Assembly: GCF_000350485.1 (NCBI RefSeq)
Contig: NZ_AORV01000065.1
Span: 248,001-312,000 of the forward strand
Direction: 5' to 3'
Length of the DNA: 64,000 nt
Source: Ruminiclostridium cellobioparum subsp. termitidis CT1112
Lineage (GTDB): Bacteria > Bacillota > Clostridia > Acetivibrionales > DSM-1351
Part shown: in pieces, positions 38,348 to 46,477 of the stretch
How positions within the stretch are numbered: the first letter of the stretch is position 1
How the letters are laid out: each line of letters opens with the position of its first letter
Position numbers and translations under genes: made by a program
The notes under the pieces: generated by a model
The model's database searches: none
Told to the model about the DNA's origin: nothing
What the model saw: the letters and a program-made list of their open reading frames with translations, nothing else

Positions 38348-38376
38348 AGTATAATCATTTGAAATGATTATGTCAA
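38348..38376 (-). promoter_or_regulatory. Importer promoter with operator in the spacer
   Basis: On the reverse strand TTGACA (38376-38371), a 17-base spacer and TATACT (38353-38348). The spacer and box edges are filled by a perfect inverted repeat 38351-38371: arms ATAATCATTT and AAATGATTAT around one base. A bound repressor would exclude RNA polymerase. The divergently transcribed RpiR regulator is the likely binder. Confidence 0.75.
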
Positions 38377-38423
38377 TATTTTTTATTTATTTTAAAACAA
38401 ATTTTTAAATATATTTTTGTAAC

Positions 38424-38452
38424 TTGTCCTTTGTTTGATTTATTGATAATAT
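38424..38452 (+). promoter_or_regulatory. Promoter of the first RpiR regulator gene
   Basis: TTGTCC (38424-38429), 17-base spacer, TAATAT (38447-38452). The expected start site falls at the first 19-base repeat. Confidence 0.5.
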
Positions 38453-38453
38453 A

Positions 38454-38508
38454 AATACAATGAATTTAAATAAATACAAAGAATTCAAATAATTACAAGG
38501 AATTCAAA
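38454..38508 (+). repeat. Three tandem 19-base repeats before the RpiR gene
   Basis: Units begin ATACAA at 38455, ATACAA at 38474 and TTACAA at 38493, each followed by a GAATTCAAA-like core (the first has GAATTTAAA). They lie between promoter and start codon and look like helically phased (about two turns) protein-binding sites, possibly for autoregulation. Confidence 0.6.
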
Positions 38509-38524
38509 GAAAGGAACAAGTAAA

Positions 38525-39379
38525 TTGACCGGATGCTGTTTGAAGATAAAAGAGTCATTAAGTGGACTTACCAAAAAAGAAAAGCTGGTGGCAAATTATA
38601 TACTTCAATTTCCACAGGATGTCCCCAAAATGTCCATCTATGAGCTTGCAGTGGCCAGCGGAACAAGTCCCTCTGCAGTAGTCAGGCTCTGTAAAAGTCT
38701 TGGCTATGACGGCTACAAGGAGTTTTGCAGACTGCTTACCGCAGACGTCAGTGCCAACAGGAAAGATGACATAGTTTACGAAGATGTGCGTCCCGGAGAC
38801 AGTCTTTCCTCCATTGCCAAAAGTGTTGCCATGAGTAATATCAGAGCTATTGAAAGTTCTCTGCAGATTTTGGACGAAGCCCAGCTGGAGCAGGCTGTAG
38901 ACGCTATTTCAGAAGCCGACAGGGTGGATTTTTACGGAGTCGGCACCTCCTGTCTTGTGGCCATGGACGCTCACAGCAAATTTCTGCGTATAAGCAAGAA
39001 CAGCAACGCCAGCGAAGACCCCCATGTGCAGGTTTTAAGCGCAGCCACCCTGAAGAAAGGCGATGTTGCCGTCATCATTTCCTACAGCGGTGAAACCAGG
39101 GATATACTGGTTATTGCAGACATTATCAAGAAAACTTCCGCAACAGTAATTGCTGTTACAAAATACGGAAAAAATTCATTGAGCACACTGGCAGATATAA
39201 ATTTGTGCACCTACAGTACTGAAAATCTCATCCGCAGCGGCGCCATGAGTTCACGGATAAGCCAGTTTACCATCATCGATATTTTATACACGGCGGTAGC
39301 CAGCAATAATTATTCAAAGGTGAAGCCTCACCTGGACAAATCACTGTTTGCCGCCGGACGTCTGCGTTCAAGCAAATAA
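38525..39379 (+). CDS. MurR/RpiR-family transcriptional regulator (copy 1)
   Basis: 284 residues. HTH_6 domain (~1-77; MSIYELAVASGTSPSAVVRL) and SIS domain (~110-250; VDFYGVGTSCLVAMDAH, VAVIISYSGETRDIL) that binds a phosphosugar. TTG start at 38525 with AAAGGA upstream. It is paralogous to the regulator at 46478, with almost identical SIS motifs, and sits between the importer operon and the agarase-like gene. It probably represses one or both until a sugar phosphate appears. Confidence 0.93.
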   Translation: MTGCCLKIKESLSGLTKKEKLVANYILQFPQDVPKMSIYELAVASGTSPSAVVRLCKSLGYDGYKEFCRLLTADVSANRKDDIVYEDVRPGDSLSSIAKSVAMSNIRAIESSLQILDEAQLEQAVDAISEADRVDFYGVGTSCLVAMDAHSKFLRISKNSNASEDPHVQVLSAATLKKGDVAVIISYSGETRDILVIADIIKKTSATVIAVTKYGKNSLSTLADINLCTYSTENLIRSGAMSSRISQFTIIDILYTAVASNNYSKVKPHLDKSLFAAGRLRSSK

Positions 39380-39427
39380 AAACAGGAATGGTTGGAGCCT
39401 GGAAATACTCCATCCGTTCCTGTTTTT
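39378..39427. terminator. Bidirectional terminator between the RpiR gene and the agarase-like gene
   Basis: AAAAACAGGAA with TTCCTGTTTTT plus inner GGAG/CTCC pairs; T-run on the forward strand and T5 on the reverse. Both flanking genes converge here. Confidence 0.85.
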
Positions 39428-39459
39428 ATTTGCGAAATTCATATCTATTATCCTGTTTA

Positions 39460-41541
39460 TTATCTCGACCGGAAGACCTTTGCCGGTTTTGCCCCAGGAC
39501 TGATGCTGCCGGATACATAGTCGTAAAGCTTATGATTTGTTGAAATAAAATGCCTTATCAATTCATCGTAGGGCCGGTTGCATATGTCTATTACGCCATG
39601 CTGCATGCACTCGCCGTCAAAACGTCCCAGCAGAGGCTGATCATTCATTTCAAAATAATGAATTCCAATACAGTTTTTGTGATTCATAGCCCCCTGCATA
39701 TAGTATTCACACGCCCTGCCGCGCTCCTCCTGAGTTTCGGCAGCCAGCAGGCCGCAGGACAGAAGTCCCTTGTCGGCCCCTCCAACATGCCATTCTCCGA
39801 CAATACAGGGCATGTCGGCAGAATCCGCCGCAATTTTCAGGCTGGGCACCGCCGAATCGAAATAGCAGTTGAATGAAATAACCTCAAAGCACTCACTGCC
39901 TGCTATTTCATTCCTGCTGATTTCGCTGTACCGCATTCCCAGGTTCATGTGATTGGGATCTACTCTGCGCAGGGCATCCCCCGGAACCTGTGAATATTTT
40001 TCCAGAAGCCTGGCCCTTAAAAATTTCATATCTTCCATGGCTTCAGCACTGAAGCCGTCCGCATGGGAAAAGGGCGCATACAAATCCTCAAATGCTCCGA
40101 AACTCCGGTTCCAGGCCCCATTCAATGCATCTATGATACCATATTTATTGCGCAGGATATCTATAAGCGCTGTTTTTGATGCCAGCCTTTGAGGATGGGC
40201 AAATACTCTCTCGGCAATATTGACCGAGGTCTGGAACTTCCATTCCGGTTCGTTGGTGATAAAGTATCCTATCATGTACTGATTTCCCGCAAAAGGTGCC
40301 AGCTGTTTTTCGGCAAATAACCTTGAACGCTCCTCATACTGCCGGGAGTATACATCCGGAAAGTCACGGAATACAAGCTCATCCGTGAGAGGAAAATCCT
40401 TAAGCGTCCACACAAAAGGAATCCTGGCTTGAGCCAGAAAGTCCATAACTCTTTCATCGCCGTAGTTATCTACACCGACACCGATGGTGTTGAAGCCCCA
40501 CCTTTTCAGCCTGGCGCTGTTTATTTTCAGCCAGGCCTCCCACCATTTATCAGGGCCGAAAGCTCTTATCATGTTGGCACGTGCAAAGTTGAACATCTTT
40601 CTGTTTTTACCTGCCTCGGGACCGTTCCTCTTGGCGAATTCCGGTATCCTGTCGGCGGTGGTCCAGGCAGCTGTGTAAGTTTCATCTTCGGGATCAGGAA
40701 GCCAGGAAAACAGGTTTTCCATTTTATCCACAAAACCATGTACGCCCATCCTGCTGCCGTAACACATACCGTTGCTGAAAAAAGCATACCCGTCAGGATC
40801 TGCAAGCCACCAGCGTTTACCGTCATAATGCGTATGAAAGAATCCGGTAGCATCAAATTTCAGTGCCTTCCAGCCGCCGTATACGCTCCAGCCTTCAGGG
40901 TAGCTGTTGTCCGTTTCGGAGCGTTTATACTCCTGCTGGAGATATTCCACCATTTCTTCCACACTGCCTGTTTTTGAACTCCAGCTTTTTTGAATCCACT
41001 GCCCCATTTCATCCACCATCGGTTGGCCTATGACCTTCATATCGGGAAGGGCATCGGAAAGATATGCCTCAAAAATGGTGATGCTGTTGAAAATACGGCT
41101 GTAGCCAGGATGGAAATACAGCTCCACAGCATTCATTTCAGTAATGGCACATGGCTTGCAGGTGACCCTTGCCTTCAGCATTCCCGGCAAGGTCAACAGG
41201 AAAAAGCGCTTGGACTGAAGTGCTTCAAGGTCCACAACCAGCTTCACCCTTCTTGTAGGAAGCATTTCATAATTGATATGCCCCGGTTCCTCTCCTTCAG
41301 CCGGTTTGGCCTTTTCAAAGCGGAAATCCAGAAGCATCTGGGAATCCATGTCCGCAAGCATGTCAACAATAAAGTACCGGTAATTCCCCCAGCTGACATC
41401 TCCCATTTCAGCAGTTTCGCCCTCAAGCCTCAGCCTGATGAAACCGTCGGCATCGGGCTCAATAACCCGCAAATCCCCGCCATTGAGTTCTGTTCCCTGC
41501 AGTAAATGGAATTTTTTTAAATCAATATTCTGTTTATTCAT
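39460..41541 (-). CDS. Clan GH-A glycoside hydrolase, beta-agarase-like (GH50-like)
   Basis: 693 residues, no signal peptide, so intracellular. An N-terminal beta-sandwich (~1-170) precedes a barrel starting KRWWLADPDGYAFFSNGM, with RWGFNTIGVGVDNY, IGYFITNEPEW (acid/base Glu) and MPCIVGEWHVGG (probable nucleophile Glu) in GH-A order. The layout resembles GH50 beta-agarases, but specificity in a soil or gut clostridium could be for another galactan. AGGAGG precedes the ATG. It converges with the RpiR gene and is divergent from the isomerase operon. Confidence 0.75.
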   Translation of the reverse strand: MNKQNIDLKKFHLLQGTELNGGDLRVIEPDADGFIRLRLEGETAEMGDVSWGNYRYFIVDMLADMDSQMLLDFRFEKAKPAEGEEPGHINYEMLPTRRVKLVVDLEALQSKRFFLLTLPGMLKARVTCKPCAITEMNAVELYFHPGYSRIFNSITIFEAYLSDALPDMKVIGQPMVDEMGQWIQKSWSSKTGSVEEMVEYLQQEYKRSETDNSYPEGWSVYGGWKALKFDATGFFHTHYDGKRWWLADPDGYAFFSNGMCYGSRMGVHGFVDKMENLFSWLPDPEDETYTAAWTTADRIPEFAKRNGPEAGKNRKMFNFARANMIRAFGPDKWWEAWLKINSARLKRWGFNTIGVGVDNYGDERVMDFLAQARIPFVWTLKDFPLTDELVFRDFPDVYSRQYEERSRLFAEKQLAPFAGNQYMIGYFITNEPEWKFQTSVNIAERVFAHPQRLASKTALIDILRNKYGIIDALNGAWNRSFGAFEDLYAPFSHADGFSAEAMEDMKFLRARLLEKYSQVPGDALRRVDPNHMNLGMRYSEISRNEIAGSECFEVISFNCYFDSAVPSLKIAADSADMPCIVGEWHVGGADKGLLSCGLLAAETQEERGRACEYYMQGAMNHKNCIGIHYFEMNDQPLLGRFDGECMQHGVIDICNRPYDELIRHFISTNHKLYDYVSGSISPGAKPAKVFRSR

Positions 41542-41838
41542 TTCAAGCCTCCTGATTTAATAATTGAAGTAGCTTTACACTGCCCAACTCAAATTTTACT
41601 GTTTCTTTTATTACGAAATATATCGCATTTTAAATTAAAATTCAAGACAATTTGTTTCGTATTCAAAAATACTTTCTGATATTTTGTTTCATATTTTTCA
41701 TTTGAGTATCCCATGGTATACTTATGTAAAATTTTAGAAAACCATTAATATGTGGGCTTTTGACCTAAATATTATTTTTATATAATTTATAATTTCCGAA
41801 ATTATTTTCATCATTATTATTTTTTTTCGAAAATACTA
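41542..41838. other. AT-rich divergent control region
   Basis: Holds the agarase-like gene's promoter. TTTGTTTCGTATT (about 41650) and TTTTGTTTCATATT (about 41681) form an imperfect direct repeat, and TACGAAA occurs in inverse orientation upstream; these may be regulator sites but are unproven. Confidence 0.35.
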
Positions 41839-41867
41839 TTGACGCTTTTTGGTGTTAAATATATAAT
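41839..41867 (+). promoter_or_regulatory. Strong promoter of the isomerase operon
   Basis: TTGACG (41839-41844), exactly 17 bases, TATAAT (41862-41867). Transcription would begin near 41874, leaving a leader of about 295 bases before the ATG at 42169. Confidence 0.8.
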
Positions 41868-41873
41868 TGTGAT

Positions 41874-42158
41874 AACAGGAATATAAGCCTTAAGTGGGCA
41901 GCTACCCTGAACATGTTATCTTAAGGTCATTCTTACTACTAATTAGGAGTAACGGCTGGAAAGACTTTTAGTCGGAAAAGCCGGTATCATCTGCCCGTTT
42001 GCCGGGCAAACAAATAGCTGGTGCATTAAATAAATTTAACCCCATAAAAAAGTGTATAAAATACTTTTGTCGTTGGCACATCTGGGGATAATAGAGGAGT
42101 TAACAAATTTCATTACAATTTGTTGCCGCTATTGCGGCTTAAAGCCATAGCATGGCTT
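41874..42158 (+). ncRNA. Multi-hairpin 5' leader RNA, class unknown
   Basis: At least seven stems can be drawn in order: CCTTAAG/CTTAAGG (41888/41920) enclosing GGG/CCC; TTACT/AGTAA (41933/41948); CGGCT/AGCCG (41953-41983) with a symmetric GGAAA/GGAAA internal loop over GACT/AGTC; GCCCG/CGGGC (41993/42003); CCCCA/TGGGG (42040/42083) around an AT-rich stem; AACAAATT/AATTTGTT (42102/42117); GCCGC/GCGGC (42125/42134); AAGCCAT/ATGGCTT (42142/42152), which ends one base before the GGAGG ribosome site. GGCTT 42136-42140 can also pair with AAGCC 42142-42146, giving an alternative fold. No T-box, SAM, THF, ZTP, cobalamin, c-di-GMP or guanidine motif is seen. Either a cis-regulatory RNA or a heavily folded UTR. 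Confidence 0.55.
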
Positions 42159-42168
42159 GGAGGTTAAC

Positions 42169-43590
42169 ATGCAACTAATACCAAAAACAGGACTATTGCT
42201 GATTGCTACGTCCCGCTTCCGTGAACTTGGCAAAGGCCTTGCGCAGGGCGATTACGGTTTACGAAAGGAAACAGAAGCAGATCAATATGTAAAGGAACTT
42301 GAGAAATTCAGTAAGGTATCGTTTCCCGGTATAATTTATACCCGTGAGGATATTGAGACTGCCATACAATTTTTTCAGTCCGAAAAAGTTGATTGGGTTT
42401 TTGCACTGTTTCTTTCCTGGTCAGAGGATTTTGCCTGGGTACGGTTTTTGCGGGATATGGTGCCTGTACCTGTCTTCTTTGGCTGCAAAACCAGAGACAG
42501 TATTTCATTCACCGATACCGCCGATGAATCGGACTTTGTAGAATTTCTTTCGGCCGGAGGGCTTGTAGGTACCCTTGAAGCATCCGGCTCAATAAAACGT
42601 TTCGGCAGGCCCATGCTGGTCACATCCATCGGGCAAACCGATGAGCTCATGCTTGCCGCAAGACATTTTTCACAGGCTGCCGCAGTCCGCACTGCTCTTC
42701 GCAGTATCAGCTTCGGTTTGCTGGCCTCGTATAATGAAGTCATGTGGTCAACCTATGTAGATCCTTATAATTTTTTTATGAAAGCCGGTCCGGAGCTCCG
42801 ATTTCTTTCTGTTGCCGGTCTGACCAAAGAAATCGGCACAATTGACACTAAACTTGTACATAATACCCGTAACATTTTAGAGAAACAGTATCAGGTTTTG
42901 CCTGACGTTGACGTCGAAAAATTCAATGCCTCCATCCGCGCCTCCCTGGCTGTTGAGAGCATGGCGCGCAAGGCAGGTGTGAGCATGGTGGTGCTCAACG
43001 ATGTGGATCCTGTTCTATTGACCGAGGTAGGCCTCCGTCCCGGATTTTTGCCATGTCCAGGCACTGATGACGTTGCAGTCGTGCCGGAAGGGGATATCGG
43101 AGGAGGCCTGGCAGTTTACATTTTAAAAAAGCTATCTGGAAAACCGGTCAGCTTTATTGAACCTTTTCATATTGATATGAAACAGGACTGCTTTGCAGGA
43201 GGCCACGCAGGACCAAACGATTATACCGATCCTTCCGGCAGCGTGAGGATTGCCAGAGATGTCAGGTTTGCAAAAACAAATTACAAGCATGCCGGGGCTC
43301 CCTTTGCCTGGTATGTGATTCCTCCGGGACTGAAAACAATGCTTCATGTCTCGGAATGCAACGGCCGTTTTAAAATGGTATGTACCTTGGTGGAGGCCTT
43401 GCCCTGTGAGCATTTTATCACATCCTATTCCCACGGCCTTTTCCGTCCTGCGGCCGGCACGGTACAGGAGCTGTTTCAAAGGCTTGTAAGTATTGGAGTT
43501 ACTCAACACTACGGTATAGTCTCCGGTGACTACACCCGTGAATTGTCATATTTGGCACAGTTGCTGGATTTTGATTTAGAAATTCTATAA
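42169..43590 (+). CDS. L-fucose/L-arabinose isomerase-fold sugar isomerase
   Basis: 473 residues from the ATG at 42169 (GGAGG 42159-42163). The N-terminal Rossmann-like part has VDWVFALFLSWSEDFAWVRF and MLVTSIGQ, and the C-terminal part holds FHIDMKQDCFAGGHAGPND and SVRIARDVRF; this is the layout of fucose/arabinose isomerase-like proteins. It would convert an aldose to a ketose in the cytosol. The exact sugar is not evident. It starts an operon with a phosphomannose-isomerase-like protein, a ROK kinase and an RpiR regulator. Preceded by the folded leader. Confidence 0.8.
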   Translation: MQLIPKTGLLLIATSRFRELGKGLAQGDYGLRKETEADQYVKELEKFSKVSFPGIIYTREDIETAIQFFQSEKVDWVFALFLSWSEDFAWVRFLRDMVPVPVFFGCKTRDSISFTDTADESDFVEFLSAGGLVGTLEASGSIKRFGRPMLVTSIGQTDELMLAARHFSQAAAVRTALRSISFGLLASYNEVMWSTYVDPYNFFMKAGPELRFLSVAGLTKEIGTIDTKLVHNTRNILEKQYQVLPDVDVEKFNASIRASLAVESMARKAGVSMVVLNDVDPVLLTEVGLRPGFLPCPGTDDVAVVPEGDIGGGLAVYILKKLSGKPVSFIEPFHIDMKQDCFAGGHAGPNDYTDPSGSVRIARDVRFAKTNYKHAGAPFAWYVIPPGLKTMLHVSECNGRFKMVCTLVEALPCEHFITSYSHGLFRPAAGTVQELFQRLVSIGVTQHYGIVSGDYTRELSYLAQLLDFDLEIL

Positions 43591-43680
43591 TTCTGGTGTC
43601 ATCTAATAAATGTATGAAGCTCAATTAAGAATCATATAAGAATCATAATTAAAATAAAAAAAATAGTGAGGTGCCCGATA

Positions 43681-45525
43681 ATGAGTTTTATGTTTAATCC
43701 ATACCCATATGATGATCCAAATGCCGTCAATCATATTTCCTTTAATTCTGAATTGAAAAGCAGCATCACTCCCGATTCACCTGCATCGGCCAAAAAGCTG
43801 GCCGCACAGGTCAAGGATATGCTTTCGGGGTCCCCCCGCTGCATTATAGGCCTTGATGGTTATATGAGTGCACCTATGGACAGTTTCAAGGGACTTCTTT
43901 CGCTTCAACTGGCTCTTAATGGTATCCAGGTCGATACGCTATCCACTGAAACACTCTTCCTGGACAGCGATACGCTTTACGAGAAATTTCTTCCCTACCT
44001 GCCCGAGGACAGGGAAACCGATCCTGTCCTTCTCTATGGTTCCCGTTATGAGGAAGGTTATGAAAGCCTGATGCAGCAGAAAGAAATTGAAAAGCTGTCT
44101 GCCAGGCTAAAGGAGTTTTCCGAAAAAGGAAAAGGTGTACTTGTCATATACGGTTACGGAGCACTTATAGATGCTCTCCGCCCCTTTTACAATCTTAAGC
44201 TTTACATCGATATGACCCAAAAACGTACTATTTTGAACATCCGTGCCGGAGCCTTCTCCAATCTTGGCTCAACCAGGCAGATGACGATAAATCATATTCT
44301 CCGCCGCAGCTATTACATAGATTTTGAAGTAGCGGCAGAACTGCGCGGACAATTAATACACAATAATGAAATCGACTATTATCTGACCGGTGACAATCCC
44401 GATAAGATAAAAATGCTCCCGGTCAATACTTTGAAAGCACTCTTCGATACTATGGTCAGCTACCCTCTCCGCTGCCGTCCGGTTTATCTTGAAGGTGTAT
44501 GGGGAGGGTTCTATATAAAACGCCTGCGCAACCTGCCGGAGGATATGAAAAATTGTGCATGGGTTTTCGATTTGATTCCCATGGAAGTCTCCATTGCTGC
44601 CGACATTGATACAATGGAGCTGGAATTTCCCTTCTACTGTTTTGTGCAGGTAATCGGTACAAAGCTCATGGGTGAAAAATCCGCAAAAAAATTCAACGGC
44701 TATTTCCCTGTCAGGTTCAACTATGACGACACCTACCATTCCAGCGGAAACATGTCAATTCAGGTTCATCCCAACGGTGATTACATAAAAGGGAATAACG
44801 AACTTGGACGCCAGGATGAAAGCTATTACATGGTCGTTACCGGCCAGGAGGCAAAAACCTACTGCGGTTTCCGCCAAAATGCAGATGTGGAGGAATTCAT
44901 CGAAAAAGCCAGACGTGCCGAAAAATACGGAGAAGGCTTTGATCATGACGAATATGTATACTCCGAACCATCGGTTGCAGGACAGCAGTTCCTGATACCT
45001 GCCGGCACCATACATGCTTCGGGACGCAACCAGGTCATCCTGGAGATCGGCAGCTTGACAATTGGTTCCTATACTTATAAAATGTATGATTATATGAGAA
45101 AAGACTTGGACGGTAATCTTCGTCCCATTCACACATACCACGGCGACAAGGTGTTGCGCAGGGACTTCAAGGAAAGCTGGGTCAGGGAAAACCTTATCCA
45201 GAAGCCCCGTGTCATCCGCGAAGGTAATGGATATGAGGAAACGGTTGTCGGAGAACATGAGCTTCTGTATTTCAGCTTGAGAAATGTGAGGTTCTTTGAG
45301 AAATATGAAGATGAAACTACCGACAGATTCCATGTCCTGGTGCTTGTTGAGGGCGAAAAGTGCCTGATCCGGTCACTGACCGATCCTGACCGCTGTTTTG
45401 AGCAGAATTATCTTGATATGGTTATCGTCCCTGCCGGTTTTGGACCTTATGAGGTTATAAATAAAGGTGTCGGCAAGGTTACAATACACAAAACCCTGTT
45501 GAAGGACGGCTTTGAAAATGAGTAA
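43681..45525 (+). CDS. Two-domain protein with C-terminal class I phosphomannose isomerase domain
   Basis: 614 residues, nearly twice a plain class I enzyme. The C-terminal half has the cupin core: VYLEGVWGGFYIKRL, SIQVHPNGDY with GRQDESYYMV (His and Glu metal ligands near 360-380) and IPAGTIHASGRNQVILEIG. The N-terminal ~230 residues contain PRCIIGLDGYMSAPMDSF and VLVIYGYGALIDAL and look like a uridine-kinase-type P-loop fold that has lost the GKS/T loop, so probably a binding rather than kinase domain. It interconverts aldose and ketose 6-phosphates. GAGGTG before the ATG at 43681. The kinase gene overlaps its end by eight bases. Confidence 0.8.
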   Translation: MSFMFNPYPYDDPNAVNHISFNSELKSSITPDSPASAKKLAAQVKDMLSGSPRCIIGLDGYMSAPMDSFKGLLSLQLALNGIQVDTLSTETLFLDSDTLYEKFLPYLPEDRETDPVLLYGSRYEEGYESLMQQKEIEKLSARLKEFSEKGKGVLVIYGYGALIDALRPFYNLKLYIDMTQKRTILNIRAGAFSNLGSTRQMTINHILRRSYYIDFEVAAELRGQLIHNNEIDYYLTGDNPDKIKMLPVNTLKALFDTMVSYPLRCRPVYLEGVWGGFYIKRLRNLPEDMKNCAWVFDLIPMEVSIAADIDTMELEFPFYCFVQVIGTKLMGEKSAKKFNGYFPVRFNYDDTYHSSGNMSIQVHPNGDYIKGNNELGRQDESYYMVVTGQEAKTYCGFRQNADVEEFIEKARRAEKYGEGFDHDEYVYSEPSVAGQQFLIPAGTIHASGRNQVILEIGSLTIGSYTYKMYDYMRKDLDGNLRPIHTYHGDKVLRRDFKESWVRENLIQKPRVIREGNGYEETVVGEHELLYFSLRNVRFFEKYEDETTDRFHVLVLVEGEKCLIRSLTDPDRCFEQNYLDMVIVPAGFGPYEVINKGVGKVTIHKTLLKDGFENE

Positions 45526-46441
45526 ATCCGATGCATGTGTTCTTTCCATAGACGCAGGAGGAACCTTTTTAAAAGCCGCGCTTGTTAAAGGTGACGGAAC
45601 TCTTGTAGAAAACAGCTTCCTCCGGGTGCCTGTCAATTCCCATGGAAGTGCCGGCGCTATCAGCAGTTCTTACAGGCAGCTGGCGGTTCTCGGTCTGGCA
45701 AAAGCCCGTGAGAACAATCTTGATCTGTCGGCAGTGGGCGTATGTATTCCCGGTCCCTTTGACTATGTTGAAGGAAAGAGTCTGATGACCCATAAGTATG
45801 CCTCTGTAAAAGGCTTGCCAATGCGTCCATGGCTGCAGGAAAGCCTTGGTGATATTCCTGTCTGCTTTCTTCACGATTCACATGCCTTTTTACTTGGAGC
45901 ACTGTGGAACAGCACAGTTTATGGAGCAGAGAGAACCGCAGGCGTTATAATCGGCACAGGTTTAGGATTTGCTTCCATGCTGAACGGCAGAATATATGCA
46001 AACCTGCAGAACGGGCCGGGTATCAGTATATTTTCAAGACCTTACAAAGGCCGGACCAGCGAAGACTATGTTTCGCGCCGGGCCATACTGTCCCGCTATT
46101 GCGAGCTGACAGGCTGCACTCCGGATACCCTTGACGTAGTTGATATTGCAGGGCTGGCATATCAGGGGCAGGCAGAAGCTCAACTGGTTTTTAAAGAGCT
46201 GGGACAGCATCTTTCTGAAATAATACATGATATCCTGCGGGACAACCATTTTGAAGGCCTGCTTCTGGGAGGGGCCATTTCGAAATCTGCCGGTTTGTTT
46301 CTTCCCCAGCTCAAAAATGACCTGTCCGATCTGCCGCAGCTGCGTTACATTGCAGCTGCAGACGATATTGATATGGCACCGGTATTTGGAGCAGCCCGTG
46401 CGGCACTTTTTCCGCTCCATTACCAGTATGAATTGACATAA
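45518..46441 (+). CDS. ROK-family sugar kinase
   Basis: 307 residues. SIDAGGTFLKAAL is the ATP phosphate loop, VCIPGPFDY the substrate side, DSHAFLLGAL the catalytic-base region and VIIGTGLGFASML the second nucleotide loop. The ROK zinc motif (CXCGXXGC) is absent and the Glu of the usual PGE-type loop is not clear, so it is a divergent member. It would phosphorylate the sugar handled by the isomerase and the phosphomannose-isomerase-like protein. The ATG at 45518 overlaps the preceding gene by eight bases. Confidence 0.85.
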   Translation: MSKSDACVLSIDAGGTFLKAALVKGDGTLVENSFLRVPVNSHGSAGAISSSYRQLAVLGLAKARENNLDLSAVGVCIPGPFDYVEGKSLMTHKYASVKGLPMRPWLQESLGDIPVCFLHDSHAFLLGALWNSTVYGAERTAGVIIGTGLGFASMLNGRIYANLQNGPGISIFSRPYKGRTSEDYVSRRAILSRYCELTGCTPDTLDVVDIAGLAYQGQAEAQLVFKELGQHLSEIIHDILRDNHFEGLLLGGAISKSAGLFLPQLKNDLSDLPQLRYIAAADDIDMAPVFGAARAALFPLHYQYELT

Positions 46442-46477
46442 ATAATAACAGTATTTTAGTTTTAAGGAGGAAGCCTT

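Noticed and set aside
38454-38508. Tandem repeats as a CRISPR array
   Set aside because: Units are 19 bases and directly abutting without unique spacers; no cas gene is present.
42120-42167. Possible leader peptide (TTG start, 15 codons) ending at the isomerase ribosome site
   Set aside because: Ribosome-site spacing is too long (~18 bases) and the peptide has no repeated regulatory codon; the stem structure explains the stretch better.
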